Below, in pieces: positions 53,467 to 63,323 of a stretch of 64,000 nucleotides of DNA. Position 1 is the stretch's first letter. Each line of letters begins with the position of its first letter. Location of the stretch: contig JACJYW010000003.1 of the NCBI GenBank assembly GCA_020635955.1, positions 62,001-126,000 on the forward strand, given 5' to 3'. This DNA is from Crocinitomicaceae bacterium. Lineage in GTDB: Bacteria > Bacteroidota > Bacteroidia > Flavobacteriales_D > Crocinitomicaceae. A model generated the notes under the pieces. That model had not been told where the DNA came from, searched no databases, and worked only from the letters and a program-made list of their open reading frames with translations. The translations under genes were made by a program, and so were the position numbers.

Positions 53467-55356
53467 ATGAATTTCAGATCTATATACATAGCTTTTAGCT
53501 TGTTATCCGCAATGATACTCTTCTCTTGTTCAACAGAAGAAGCAGGTCAAACTGAAGTGAAACAATTCACTACCCAGGATTACATCAAAAAAGAGGTTTA
53601 CATTGAAATGAGAGATGGTGTGAAGTTGCACACTGCAATCTACACTCCTAATGATAATACAAGGGATTTCCCCGTTTTAATTAAGAGAACGCCATACAGC
53701 TGCGCTCCTTATGGTGAAGATACCATTCCAGCTCAACTTTCTCATAATCCTGATCTGGTAGCATCTGGCTATATTTTCGTTTTTCAGGACGTTAGAGGGA
53801 GATGGAATTCAGAGGGAATCTTTGAAAATGTTAAACCACCATATTCTCTCTGGAAACCGGATACAACTGATGAACTCACTGATTCCTATGACACTTATGA
53901 TTGGTTAGTTGAAAATCTAGATCATTTTAATGGAAATATTGGTCAATATGGAAACTCTTATTTAGGTTGGACTTCCTTGATTGCAGCCAGAACGAATCAT
54001 CCAAATTTGAAAGCAGTGATGGCCATGGCTCCGGTTACCAACTTCTATTTTGAAGATTTCAATAGATATGGACTATTTGCTATGAATTACATTCCTGTTT
54101 TAAACGCATTTGGAACTTATAAGGATCAACCCACTACAGAAAGCTGGTATGATATGAAGGATTCCATTTTCTATACGGATATTGAAAACAAAGAGGGCGT
54201 GCCTTATTATGAGTTCTTTCAGGAAAGATTGGCCCTAACGAACTTTGAAGATATTTTAGGTGGAAATGTCTTCTGGGAAAACATCAAGAATCATCCGGAT
54301 TACGATTCATTTCAAGTAGAAAGAAACTGGTTGAATTACATAGCCGAGAAAATGACTCCACAAGTGATGGTTGTTGGAGGATGGAATGACGAGCAAAACC
54401 TATATGGGATCTTGAATTCTTTCAAAACACTTTCCAAATATAATCCTGAAGCACAGTTCGTAATCGGTCCGTGGTCACACGGTCACAATAAGAGATTGGA
54501 CAGCTTGTATTATTTAGGCGATATCTTTTATGGGGAGAACATTTCTGCTATTTTCCAAAAGGAGATCGAATTCCCCTATTTCGAGTATCATTTAAAAGGA
54601 GAAGGATCTGCACCCAGCTTCAATGTTAGAATGTTTGATACTGGAATTAAAGATTGGGATGAGTTTGAACATTTTCCTGCAGTTAGTGACTCTATCACTT
54701 ATTTCCTGAATGTTGATGGATCATTGACTTCTGAAGGGGTTCATCAGGAAGGATGGAGAGAATATGTTTCTGATCCGTTGAATCCGGTGCCATATATGGA
54801 AAATAATGAATTTGCCAGAATGGCGCCAAAATCTTACATGACAGCTGATCAACGATTCGTTGCCAACAGACCAGATGTTTTGACCTATACTTCTGATGTA
54901 CTTAGTGAAGATATCACAGTACTGGGCGAAGTTACCGCATTAATAGATTTTGCCACTCAATTGCAAGATGCTGATCTATACGTGAAATTGATTGATGTTT
55001 ATCCTGACGACAGGAAAGAGGAGAAATTTGATATAGAGGACATTAATTTCAAAGGATATCAACAATTGGTTCGTGTTGGTTATATCAGAACTAGATATCG
55101 CAACTCATTTACTCAGGCAGAGCCCTTGAAACCGAATGAAAAGACAATGATCCAGGTTCCTTTATTAGAGGTATTTCACACCTTCAAAAAAGGGCATAAA
55201 ATAATGATCCAGGTGCAAAGTAGTATGTTCCCACTATTTGATGTAAACCCACAGAAATATGTAAAAGATATTTATAAGGCAACGAAATCAGATTTTAAAT
55301 CGTCTATACACAAAGTGTATAACAACAGTAAGATACTTTTACCAATAAAAAAATAG
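53467..55356 (+). CDS. CocE/NonD family hydrolase (X-Pro dipeptidyl-peptidase S15 fold), lipoprotein
   Basis: 629 residues from ATG 53467 (an upstream TTG at 53458 overlaps the promoter). Lipoprotein signal ending MILFSC. The alpha/beta-hydrolase domain (~35-350) has VYIEMRDGVKLHTAIYTP, FVFQDVRGRWNSEG, nucleophile Ser in GQYGNSYLGWTS, acid Asp in GGWNDEQN and His in GPWSHGHNKR. The C-terminal beta domain (~380-620) is the X-Pro dipeptidase C-terminal type. The family covers cocaine esterase, acylases and dipeptidyl peptidases; the substrate is unknown, probably peptide- or ester-like and outside the cytoplasm. Confidence 0.9.
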   Translation: MNFRSIYIAFSLLSAMILFSCSTEEAGQTEVKQFTTQDYIKKEVYIEMRDGVKLHTAIYTPNDNTRDFPVLIKRTPYSCAPYGEDTIPAQLSHNPDLVASGYIFVFQDVRGRWNSEGIFENVKPPYSLWKPDTTDELTDSYDTYDWLVENLDHFNGNIGQYGNSYLGWTSLIAARTNHPNLKAVMAMAPVTNFYFEDFNRYGLFAMNYIPVLNAFGTYKDQPTTESWYDMKDSIFYTDIENKEGVPYYEFFQERLALTNFEDILGGNVFWENIKNHPDYDSFQVERNWLNYIAEKMTPQVMVVGGWNDEQNLYGILNSFKTLSKYNPEAQFVIGPWSHGHNKRLDSLYYLGDIFYGENISAIFQKEIEFPYFEYHLKGEGSAPSFNVRMFDTGIKDWDEFEHFPAVSDSITYFLNVDGSLTSEGVHQEGWREYVSDPLNPVPYMENNEFARMAPKSYMTADQRFVANRPDVLTYTSDVLSEDITVLGEVTALIDFATQLQDADLYVKLIDVYPDDRKEEKFDIEDINFKGYQQLVRVGYIRTRYRNSFTQAEPLKPNEKTMIQVPLLEVFHTFKKGHKIMIQVQSSMFPLFDVNPQKYVKDIYKATKSDFKSSIHKVYNNSKILLPIKK

Positions 55357-55357
55357 A

Positions 55358-55741
55358 ATGAAAAGAATACTAGCTCTTGTAATCATTGCGTTAACCACTA
55401 CTTTCGCAAATGCTCAAAGTCAACCGGAAAGATATATGTTCACAGGTAAATTAACGAATGTGTCAACGGTAACAACCGATTGCGGTTCTGGATCAGTGGC
55501 CGTGGCCTATGAATTTACGGTTTCAATGTTGTCAGATTATTCTTACACTGATCAAAGCATTGCTATTTTGGTAAAATGTCCAGAGTCTTATGGAACTGAT
55601 TTCTTCAAAGTTGGTTCGACTTACAAAATGGAACTTTTTGATGCAGTGAGTGGAACATACACTATCGCAAACCCACAGGTATTAAACAACTACAATCTCC
55701 CTCATAACTACTGGGCTGGAGACATAAAAAGACTTCAGTAA
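55358..55741 (+). CDS. Small exported protein of unknown function
   Basis: 127 residues with a signal peptide (LALVIIALTTTFANAQ). The mature part is beta-rich with two Cys (TDCGSG, VKCPES). It starts one base after the hydrolase stop, so it is probably co-transcribed with it. No family recognised. Its stop abuts the convergent LytTR gene. Confidence 0.7.
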   Translation: MKRILALVIIALTTTFANAQSQPERYMFTGKLTNVSTVTTDCGSGSVAVAYEFTVSMLSDYSYTDQSIAILVKCPESYGTDFFKVGSTYKMELFDAVSGTYTIANPQVLNNYNLPHNYWAGDIKRLQ

Positions 55742-56458
55742 TTATAAGCTGAATCGATCTTTAAATTTGATCGTTTGACGTCTTGAAATTTCAATTTTAG
55801 TACCGCAGCTCATCTCGATCTGTAAACCACCGTTGAACCAACTCTCAATGTTTGTTATGTGATTTAAGTTCACAAGGAATTTTCTATTGGCACGAAAGAA
55901 CAATTTTTCATCCATTCGCTCTTCTAAACTATTGAGCGATCTTAAGATCAACGGTTTGAAATTATCGAACTTCACTTTTACGTAATTCCCTTCAGATTCA
56001 AAATAACGGATATCACTCACATTAATAAACCACACTTTTTCACCATCCTTGATCAATACCTTATCTCCTTCTCTTAAAACGTCAGAATTCTGAACACTTT
56101 CAGGAGTGCGATTTTCTTCAACAAGTTTTTTGTGAACTTCTGCCAATCTTTCAGGATCAATTGGCTTCATTAAATAATCGTATGCATTAAGCTCAAAAGC
56201 CTTAATAGCATATTCATCATAAGCTGTTACAAATACCGTTCTTGGAGGATTTGACATTTTCTCCAACAACTGCAAACCCGTTTCACCGGGCATTTGAATA
56301 TCCATGAATACCAGGTCCGGAGCATCTTTCTCAATGGCCTCTTTAGCTTCAATAGTATTCTTATACTCACCTATGATCTCAAAATCACCAAACTCTGAAA
56401 GTAAACCTTTCAATTCTTCTCGAGCTAATCGCTCATCATCTACAATTATTGTTCTCAT
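55742..56458 (-). CDS. LytTR-family response regulator
   Basis: 238 residues. Receiver domain (~1-115) with DDERLAREEL, phospho-acceptor Asp in LVFMDIQMPG and the switch Thr/Lys in VFVTAYDEYAIKAF and LMKPID. LytTR DNA-binding domain (~140-235, DIRYFESEGNYVKV, FRANRKFLVNLNHI). It overlaps the kinase gene by four bases (ATGA), forming a coupled two-component pair. Confidence 0.95.
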   Translation of the reverse strand: MRTIIVDDERLAREELKGLLSEFGDFEIIGEYKNTIEAKEAIEKDAPDLVFMDIQMPGETGLQLLEKMSNPPRTVFVTAYDEYAIKAFELNAYDYLMKPIDPERLAEVHKKLVEENRTPESVQNSDVLREGDKVLIKDGEKVWFINVSDIRYFESEGNYVKVKFDNFKPLILRSLNSLEERMDEKLFFRANRKFLVNLNHITNIESWFNGGLQIEMSCGTKIEISRRQTIKFKDRFSL

Positions 56459-57525
56459 ATGTAAGTAATATTTATTCTGGCTACCACATCAGACCCTACT
56501 TGTTCTATGGAAAAGTTAGCATTTTCACCATATAAGATCTCAAGCCTTTTTTTAGTATTTGCAATTCCTATTCCATTCTCAGCCTTACTAGAATCCAATT
56601 TTCCATGATTGCTTATTGTAACGCTAAGTGTAGGCTGATTAAACTCGGTTTTAATTCTTATAAGGCCACCTTCAATAGATTTTGAAATGCCATGTTTAAT
56701 ACAATTCTCTACAATGGTTTGAACCATCAATGGTGGTATTTCACAAGCCAGGCTATTATCAGCTATTTCATATTTTATCTGGAGTCTTTCTTCAAAACGG
56801 ATCTTTTCCAATTCAAGATAGTTCTTTACCAGGTCTAACTCATCCTTTAAATGAATGACCTTTTGCTTCTCCAAATTTATTGAATGTCTAAGCAGGGTTG
56901 ATAATCTAGTTATAGCCGTTTTTGCCTGTTCTGGGTCCAAACCGACCAAAGCTCTAATAGAATTTAATGAATTAAACAAAAAGTGAGGATTCAACTGGGC
57001 TCTCAGGTTTTTTAATTCAATTTCATTTCTTGATACATTCCATTTCAAATTCTGGATCTCTTGTTGTCTTGCCTTAGCGATAAATATGAAAGCAAAATAC
57101 AAGCCACTCCATAATAAGAATAAGATGGCCGATCTGGTGGTTCCAAGTAAAAATTCTGCCCAACCAAAACCTGAATCAGAAGCAGCTACACTCCCGCCCT
57201 TTTCAACAAAAAAATCTACTTCGATCCATCCGGCAGTTATGAAATACTGAAAAAACTCAAGTGAAAATGCGGCTGAAATTGAAAGTAGAATGGTTAACAA
57301 GATCAATGCCGTCATTCCTTTGTTCAACAGATCCAGTTTTAGGATCCCAAAACGAATGAGGTGAGAAACCAGAATTGAAAATAACATAGAAGAGCCAACA
57401 TAATAGACAAGATTTGCTGTAAATCTGAAGTCTTGTGACTGCATCAAAAGAAATACAGAAAGGCCATAATACGCACCCCAACCAATAATTTGAGCTAACC
57501 AGTAAAAGAGAACCTTTCTTTCCAT
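56455..57525 (-). CDS. LytS-type sensor histidine kinase
   Basis: 356 residues. Four TM helices in the first ~150 residues, a short coiled coil, then a His_kinase domain with LRAQLNPHFLFNSLNSI (phospho-acceptor His) and a HATPase domain with MVQTIVENCIKHGIS and GIGIANTKKRLEILYG. Pairs with the LytTR regulator downstream. The signal is unknown. Confidence 0.94.
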   Translation of the reverse strand: MERKVLFYWLAQIIGWGAYYGLSVFLLMQSQDFRFTANLVYYVGSSMLFSILVSHLIRFGILKLDLLNKGMTALILLTILLSISAAFSLEFFQYFITAGWIEVDFFVEKGGSVAASDSGFGWAEFLLGTTRSAILFLLWSGLYFAFIFIAKARQQEIQNLKWNVSRNEIELKNLRAQLNPHFLFNSLNSIRALVGLDPEQAKTAITRLSTLLRHSINLEKQKVIHLKDELDLVKNYLELEKIRFEERLQIKYEIADNSLACEIPPLMVQTIVENCIKHGISKSIEGGLIRIKTEFNQPTLSVTISNHGKLDSSKAENGIGIANTKKRLEILYGENANFSIEQVGSDVVARINITYI

Positions 57526-57618
57526 ACTTCGAATTTACGAATGAAATTCAGGCAAGCTTCTTAAAAATGAATGAAAGGCAGAAGTCGTGAAGGAAGGAAA
57601 TTATTCAGGGATGAATGG

Positions 57619-58719
57619 TTATACGTTAAACCTGAAGTGCATGATATCTCCGTCAGCTACAACATAAGTTTTACCTTCTACTCTCAATTTACCCGCCTCT
57701 TTTGCCGCAGCTTCAGAACCAAGGGTAATGAAATCATTATAACTCATTACTTCTGCTCGGATAAATCCTTTTTCAAAATCAGTATGTATAACCCCTGCAG
57801 CCTGTGGAGCAGTTGCACCAACAGGAACGGTCCATGCTCTCACTTCTTTAACACCCGCAGTGAAGTATGTTTGAAGATTCAATAACTTATATGCTGACCT
57901 GATCAATCTATTTACACCAGCTTCTTCTAGTCCTAGTTCATCTAGGAACATTTGACGTTCGTCATAGGTATCCAGCTCAGTAATATCCGCTTCTATTTTT
58001 GTACCAATGATCAACATCTCCGCTCCTTCAGCATCAGCAATAGCCTGTACTTTTTTGGTATACTCATTACCAGTTTTTACCGAAGCTTCGTCTACATTAC
58101 ATAAATACAAAACAGGTTTTGCCGTCAGCAATTGAAGTGTTTTCATAACAGATTCTTCAGCCTCTCCTTCAGGATGAACGGTTCTGGCAGATTGACCAGC
58201 TTCTAATGCTACTTTGATCTTCTCACAGAAGTTAAACTGCTTAACCAGTTCTTTATCTCCCGATTTAACAGCTCTTCTCAATGAATTAATCTTATTCTCA
58301 ACAGTTTCTAGATCCTTAAGCTGTAATTCAAAGTCAATAACTTCTTTATCTCTAATGGGATCAACTGAACCATCAACGTGTACGATATTATCATCATCAA
58401 AACATCTTAATACGTGAATGATAGCGTCCGTTTCTCTAATATTCGCAAGGAATTGATTTCCTAATCCTTCACCCTTATGTGCTCCTTTTACCAATCCGGC
58501 AATATCAACAATCTCAATGGTAGTTGGAACTACTCTTTCAGGATGAACCAATTTTTCAAGTTCGGTCAATCTATTATCTGGTACAGTGATGACACCAACA
58601 TTAGGTTCAATGGTACAAAAAGGAAAGTTAGCCGACTGGGCCTTAGCATTAGATAAACAATTAAAAAGGGTTGATTTTCCTACGTTCGGAAGTCCAACTA
58701 TTCCACATTTAAGCGCCAT
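57619..58719 (-). CDS. ychF: Redox-regulated ATPase YchF (Obg family)
   Basis: 366 residues. G1 GLPNVGKSTLFN, G3-like DIAGLVKGAHKGEGLGNQFL, an ATP-favouring NVDE in place of NKxD (YLCNVDEAS) and a C-terminal TGS domain (TYFTAGVKEVRAWTV). Universally conserved ATPase linked to ribosomes and oxidative stress. A TAnnTTTG element on this strand (58753-58746) precedes the ATG, between it and the terminator of the upstream gene. Confidence 0.97.
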   Translation of the reverse strand: MALKCGIVGLPNVGKSTLFNCLSNAKAQSANFPFCTIEPNVGVITVPDNRLTELEKLVHPERVVPTTIEIVDIAGLVKGAHKGEGLGNQFLANIRETDAIIHVLRCFDDDNIVHVDGSVDPIRDKEVIDFELQLKDLETVENKINSLRRAVKSGDKELVKQFNFCEKIKVALEAGQSARTVHPEGEAEESVMKTLQLLTAKPVLYLCNVDEASVKTGNEYTKKVQAIADAEGAEMLIIGTKIEADITELDTYDERQMFLDELGLEEAGVNRLIRSAYKLLNLQTYFTAGVKEVRAWTVPVGATAPQAAGVIHTDFEKGFIRAEVMSYNDFITLGSEAAAKEAGKLRVEGKTYVVADGDIMHFRFNV

Positions 58720-58767
58720 TGATCTCTTGAATTAATTTGAAGTGGCAAAGATATGCTTTTAAACAAA

Positions 58768-58794
58768 AATGGACCGCCTTTTGAGCGATCCATT
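58768..58794 (-). terminator. Rho-independent terminator after the gliding-motility-type surface protein
   Basis: Arms 58768-58777 and 58785-58794 pair over 10 bases with one G-U wobble and a 7-base loop; on the minus strand the stem runs into TTTGTTT. It lies 22 bases past the stop of the 1042-residue gene. Confidence 0.7.
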
Positions 58795-58815
58795 CTTTGA
58801 ATATTTAATTAAACT

Positions 58816-61800
58816 TTATTTTTCTCTGATAAGTGTAATATTACCCTGACCTTGTTCTGAGGTTCCATTGGTAAATCCTACATCATAAGTATAGAAATAA
58901 ACACCATCCGTACAATCAATACCTCCTTTGGTTTTACCATCCCATGAGTCATTGATATCGTTGAACTCAAAGACCGTTTTACCCCATCTATCTACAATTA
59001 CTGCTGAGAATGTCTCAACTCCTTGAGATAAGAATCTGAAAGTAAAGACATCATTGGCTCCATCTGATCCTGGTGTAAATACATTAGGTGTGTTCATCAA
59101 TGGTTGAGCGTGAACTATGATCTGAGCGCAAGCTGTATCTGTACAACCATTTTTATTAATTGCCACCAAACATACATCATAGATATACTCACCAGTATAC
59201 GTAGTATCAATTGGTGTATAATAATCGTGAGTTACGAACCATCCAGTATTAGATGTATCCAAATTCCAGTAGAAAGTCGTATCTGCCGCTGGATTCAACG
59301 GATTCGCGAAGTACTGAGACTGATTTGTAAACTCAACATGAACAGGTGAAGTTCCTTCTAAAGGAGAAGTAAAATCAGCAGATGTTGGAGTAAAAGCTGC
59401 AACAGGATTCACAGAGTCCAATTGAATTGTCTGAACCAAAGTACATCCCAATGCATCAGTCATGGTAATTTGATATAACCCAGGATTTCTTCCTCCCCAT
59501 GTTGTATTAGAAGAAACGTTTCCAGTAGTCATATCCATCCACTGGTATGTATAATCAGGCGTACCACCGGTAGCAGATGCATATACCTGACCGTTACCAT
59601 TTTGGTAGCTATATAATCTACAATATGCAGGTTCTGTACCTAATTGAGCAAATTTCAATTCCGGAGACTGATCAATAAAGAATTGATACTCATTTGTACA
59701 ACCATTCTCATCTTGAAGAGTTAATACATATGTTCCAGAAGGACAATTATTTAATGTGTTAACTGTATCTGCAGGAGTTGGAACTTGTCCTGAAGTGTTC
59801 CAGTAATATGATACATTACCTACATTTCCACTTACAGACGTTACGAATATACCCCCAGTAGATTCACCAAAACAATCAACATCTTTTACGATAAATGTTC
59901 CGTGTAAAGAATCAGGATTATTGACAGTAACAATTATAGAATCTTTACATCCATTTGCATCCGTTACCCAGCAAGTATAAACACCTGCAGTTAATTGGTT
60001 AGCAACGTCTCCAGTCAAGCTGGTATTGTGCGACCAAGATAAAGTTAATGGTGCGGTTCCACCTGTGATACCAACGTCAATTGATCCGTCATTGAATCCG
60101 TAACAAACCGGATCATTCTCATTATCTAAATAAATATCAAGTAATTGCGGAGCTGGTATATCAACAGGTATACACACTTCACATCCAAGGTTATCAGTAA
60201 CACAAACAACCCATGCTCCCGGCATCATACCGTTTTGGGAAGTATTAGTATTACTTCCAGGGTAATCTGTATTATTTGGATCTGTCCATACAATACTTGT
60301 AATAGTACTTGAACCTGAAGGAACTGGCGCTACTGAAATAGTTGCTGTTCCGTTTCCATCTCCCCAACATTGTTCTCCTTCAAGGTTTGTAATCGTTACG
60401 TTAATATAATGCCCTGCAGAAGGAATAGTAACCGTTGAATCATTCACACAACCGTCACTGTCAGTTATCAAAATTGGAACGATAGTACCTGCAACATCAG
60501 TATAAGAATCTGTTGTTCCAGCCGTTGGAGGATCAGAAGCCATTTCTATAGAGTAAGGTGCTCCTGCACCAGATGTACCATTAACAGTAACACTCACTGA
60601 CCCAGTTCCAGCAGCCGGACAATCAGGAGCAGGCGTTAAAGTAATATTCTGGAAAGTAGGTGCTGAGAATACTCCGTTAGCTGTAGCAACACAACCTTCA
60701 GCATCAGTAATTTGAATAGACCATCCAGCATTGTTATATAAGTCGTTAATATTTGCCGTACCACCGTTTGCTACGTTAGTACTTTGTAGATTTCCAGCAC
60801 CAAGATTAACTACAGTATAACTTCCTGAACCTCCTGTAATTTGGATATCCATTCCATTAATTGTAGTTGGAAAGTTACAATCTTTAGAAGCTGATGTAGT
60901 CATTGGACATGCATAAGTTACCTCAATGGCATCTCCCAACAAATAACATCCGTTCCCATCTTTATCCCAGTGAATTGAACCATTGTCATTCACTCCATTT
61001 GAAACGTTATTGTTTCCTCCAACTCCGTCATCACCAGCAACAGGCACAAAATAATAAGTACCACATCCAAGGTTTTGAATAACAATTGAAGTACCGTTAT
61101 TAATATCCATCAAATCTTCAGATGGAATAGCAAAACCAGTAAATCCAGGATCTGCAAGTGGATCAGCAGAAGAAGGTAATGCATCATATACCAACCACAT
61201 TAGTTGCGCAGAATAAATTCCGTCTCCCTGAGGTTGAGGAATAGTATCATTCGGAAGTATATAATCATTATTAGAGATCAAAGAGAAAGCATCACCAGAA
61301 CACAAATAAACAGGTCCTTGAGTTAACGCATTTGGATCTGCACCTGCCGGATCTTTCCACACGGTATATGTTCCAGGGTTAGATACGCAAGGATCAGGGA
61401 TAATAATATTACAATCTAGTGCACCTGCACCAGCCTGTCCAGAGTTTACCTGAGTAAATGTAACGTTCTGTACAACTCCAGCATAATTAGTGATCAACAA
61501 TACATAGATCTCACCAACCTGTGCATTTGGAATTGATGGTGTTTCGTTATTTGTAGATGAATAACTACAATCTATTACGTTTGCTCCAACACCTCCATTT
61601 CCATAACTATTACAGCCGTTTTGAGCAGCAGTTAGGTCCGCAAAAGGACCATAAATAATAAAATCGATATCAAAATTGGCGAACAATGTAAAATCAAGGT
61701 TTCCTGATTGTCCTACCTGCATATAATACCATGTTGGGTTCGGTGAAGAACCAAAACATGCATAGTTATTACCTGGGTTGGTGGTTGACGCAGGCGTCAC

Positions 61801-61944
61801 ACCTGATAATGCGGTAAAGTTAACACCTGCTGAGTCACAAATTGGCTCTAAGGTATTACAGTTTGCATTGGCTTGTGAGAATGAAATTCCAGTAATGAAA
61901 AATGATCCCAACAACAATGATATTTTCTTAACTAACTGATTCAT
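58816..61944 (-). CDS. Gliding-motility-associated surface protein with T9SS type B sorting domain
   Basis: 1042 residues. Signal peptide (~1-25), an N-terminal domain with CNTLEPICDSAGVNF and TWYYMQVGQSGNLDFTLF (as in many large Bacteroidota surface proteins), then six or more SprB-like repeats (~350-830; units such as CYGFNDGSIDVGITGGTAPL and CFGESTGGIFV, each rich in acidic residues and paired Cys), a PKD-like segment (~850-940) and a C-terminal CHU_C/type B tail (NVFTPGSDGANDVFTF, DRWGKTVFEF, WDGKTKGG). Predicted to be exported by the type IX system and displayed as an adhesin or matrix protein. Co-directional with a small exported protein six bases upstream. Confidence 0.92.
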   Translation of the reverse strand: MNQLVKKISLLLGSFFITGISFSQANANCNTLEPICDSAGVNFTALSGVTPASTTNPGNNYACFGSSPNPTWYYMQVGQSGNLDFTLFANFDIDFIIYGPFADLTAAQNGCNSYGNGGVGANVIDCSYSSTNNETPSIPNAQVGEIYVLLITNYAGVVQNVTFTQVNSGQAGAGALDCNIIIPDPCVSNPGTYTVWKDPAGADPNALTQGPVYLCSGDAFSLISNNDYILPNDTIPQPQGDGIYSAQLMWLVYDALPSSADPLADPGFTGFAIPSEDLMDINNGTSIVIQNLGCGTYYFVPVAGDDGVGGNNNVSNGVNDNGSIHWDKDGNGCYLLGDAIEVTYACPMTTSASKDCNFPTTINGMDIQITGGSGSYTVVNLGAGNLQSTNVANGGTANINDLYNNAGWSIQITDAEGCVATANGVFSAPTFQNITLTPAPDCPAAGTGSVSVTVNGTSGAGAPYSIEMASDPPTAGTTDSYTDVAGTIVPILITDSDGCVNDSTVTIPSAGHYINVTITNLEGEQCWGDGNGTATISVAPVPSGSSTITSIVWTDPNNTDYPGSNTNTSQNGMMPGAWVVCVTDNLGCEVCIPVDIPAPQLLDIYLDNENDPVCYGFNDGSIDVGITGGTAPLTLSWSHNTSLTGDVANQLTAGVYTCWVTDANGCKDSIIVTVNNPDSLHGTFIVKDVDCFGESTGGIFVTSVSGNVGNVSYYWNTSGQVPTPADTVNTLNNCPSGTYVLTLQDENGCTNEYQFFIDQSPELKFAQLGTEPAYCRLYSYQNGNGQVYASATGGTPDYTYQWMDMTTGNVSSNTTWGGRNPGLYQITMTDALGCTLVQTIQLDSVNPVAAFTPTSADFTSPLEGTSPVHVEFTNQSQYFANPLNPAADTTFYWNLDTSNTGWFVTHDYYTPIDTTYTGEYIYDVCLVAINKNGCTDTACAQIIVHAQPLMNTPNVFTPGSDGANDVFTFRFLSQGVETFSAVIVDRWGKTVFEFNDINDSWDGKTKGGIDCTDGVYFYTYDVGFTNGTSEQGQGNITLIREK

Positions 61945-61950
61945 GGGAAA

Positions 61951-62265
61951 TTATTTTTCAAGTTCTTTAATTCTAGCTCTGATCTTTGCTCTTGTATTTT
62001 CAGCTTGTTCAAACCATCCCTGTTCAGTAGCGATTTTAGTTTCCTCAGGATTTTGTCTGATCAATGCTTCTTTATTATCAAGTGCATCTAATTGATATTT
62101 CAAATTTTTGATCTCATCTTCTTTCGAAGTATTTTGACCTTGATCTTGTTTCTCGATCTTTACAATTTTTGTAGTTCTTGGTGGTGTTTGAGGATTTTGT
62201 TCCTGCGCCATTGACACGGCAGAAGCCCCCAACAAAACAACCAATGTAATCGCTACTTTTTTCAT
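61951..62265 (-). CDS. Small exported coiled-coil protein
   Basis: 104 residues with a signal peptide (LLGASAVSMAQ). A Pro/Thr/Gln-rich linker leads to a charged helical region (KEDEIKNLKYQLDALDNKEA) ending RIKELEK, likely a coiled coil. It lies directly upstream of the large surface protein with a 6-base gap, so it may be a periplasmic partner in its export or assembly. No family recognised. Confidence 0.75.
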   Translation of the reverse strand: MKKVAITLVVLLGASAVSMAQEQNPQTPPRTTKIVKIEKQDQGQNTSKEDEIKNLKYQLDALDNKEALIRQNPEETKIATEQGWFEQAENTRAKIRARIKELEK

Positions 62266-62452
62266 GTTATTTCGTTTTAAAATCTTATTCTATTTACATT
62301 GACGCAACAGTTAAAACAGAAGTTGCATCATGCAAGGACAAAAATGTGAATTTTTTTCCAGTTTCATGTCTCAACGTTAATATTCCTTATTACTGTGTAT
62401 AACTTTAGGATTAAATTCCCTTTTCTTCAACACGCAACATTTCAAATAAAAT

Positions 62453-62460
62453 TACTTTTG
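62453..62460 (+). promoter_or_regulatory. -7 promoter element (TACTTTTG) before the transketolase half gene
   Basis: It matches TAnnTTTG, 19 bases before the ATG at 62480, in a 214-base divergent spacer. No -33 TTG was found. The remainder of the spacer is AT-rich with no other signal. Confidence 0.4.
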
Positions 62461-62479
62461 AGCCTATAAAATTAATTCA

Positions 62480-63322
62480 ATGGAAGTAGCAACCCTAACA
62501 GATATCAGCACTCAGGTAAGAAGAGACATTATTAGAATGGTAACCGCAGTGCAGTCCGGTCATCCAGGTGGATCACTGGGATGTGCAGATTTCATGACCA
62601 TACTTTACTTCGACATCATGAATATTGACCCTAAGAATTTTACCATGGATGGTATAGGGGAAGATATTTTCTTTTTGTCAAATGGACATATTTCGCCCGT
62701 ATTCTATAGCGTTTTATCTCGCAGGGGCTATTTTGAAGTATCCGAATTAGCGACATTCAGAAAACTAAATAGCAGATTACAGGGTCATCCATCATGCGAT
62801 AAAGGGTTACCTGGTGTTAGAATGGCATCTGGATCTTTGGGTCAGGGCCTATCTGTAGCCATTGGCGCCGCATTGGCGAAAAAATTGAATGGTGACAAAA
62901 ATCTTATTTACACGTTACATGGTGACGGTGAACTACAAGAAGGTCAAATTTGGGAAGCAGCAATGTATGCTGCAGGCAATAAAGTAGACAATCTAATTGC
63001 CACAGTGGATTACAATCACAAACAAATTGACGGAGATATAGATGATGTATTACCAATGGGAGATTTGGCACAAAAATGGCAGGCGTTTGGTTGGGAGGTT
63101 CTTGAAATGAATGGACACAATCATACAGAGATCATTGAAACTATGCATAAAGCGAAATCAATGACAGGTAATGGAAAACCTATTGTTATAATCATGCATA
63201 CCATAATGGGGCAAGGTGTTGATTTTATGATGCATACTCATAAATGGCATGGTTCTCCTCCTTCTCAAGAACAAGCTGAAAATGCATTATCACAATTAGA
63301 AGAAACATTGGGAGACTATTAA
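62480..63322 (+). CDS. Transketolase, N-terminal subunit
   Basis: 280 residues covering only the thiamine-diphosphate (PP) domain. Seen: HPGGSLGCADFMTILYFDI, SNGHISPVFYSVL, QGHPSCDKGLPGVRMASGS followed by LGQGLSVAIGAA, and the ThDP motif HGDGELQEGQIWEAAMYAA with IATVDYNHKQIDGD. Split transketolases need a second gene for the Pyr and C-terminal domains, normally directly downstream. Here the next gene is a VWA protein, so the other half must be elsewhere. Role: pentose phosphate interconversion in the cytoplasm. Confidence 0.95.
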   Translation: MEVATLTDISTQVRRDIIRMVTAVQSGHPGGSLGCADFMTILYFDIMNIDPKNFTMDGIGEDIFFLSNGHISPVFYSVLSRRGYFEVSELATFRKLNSRLQGHPSCDKGLPGVRMASGSLGQGLSVAIGAALAKKLNGDKNLIYTLHGDGELQEGQIWEAAMYAAGNKVDNLIATVDYNHKQIDGDIDDVLPMGDLAQKWQAFGWEVLEMNGHNHTEIIETMHKAKSMTGNGKPIVIIMHTIMGQGVDFMMHTHKWHGSPPSQEQAENALSQLEETLGDY

Positions 63323-63323
63323 T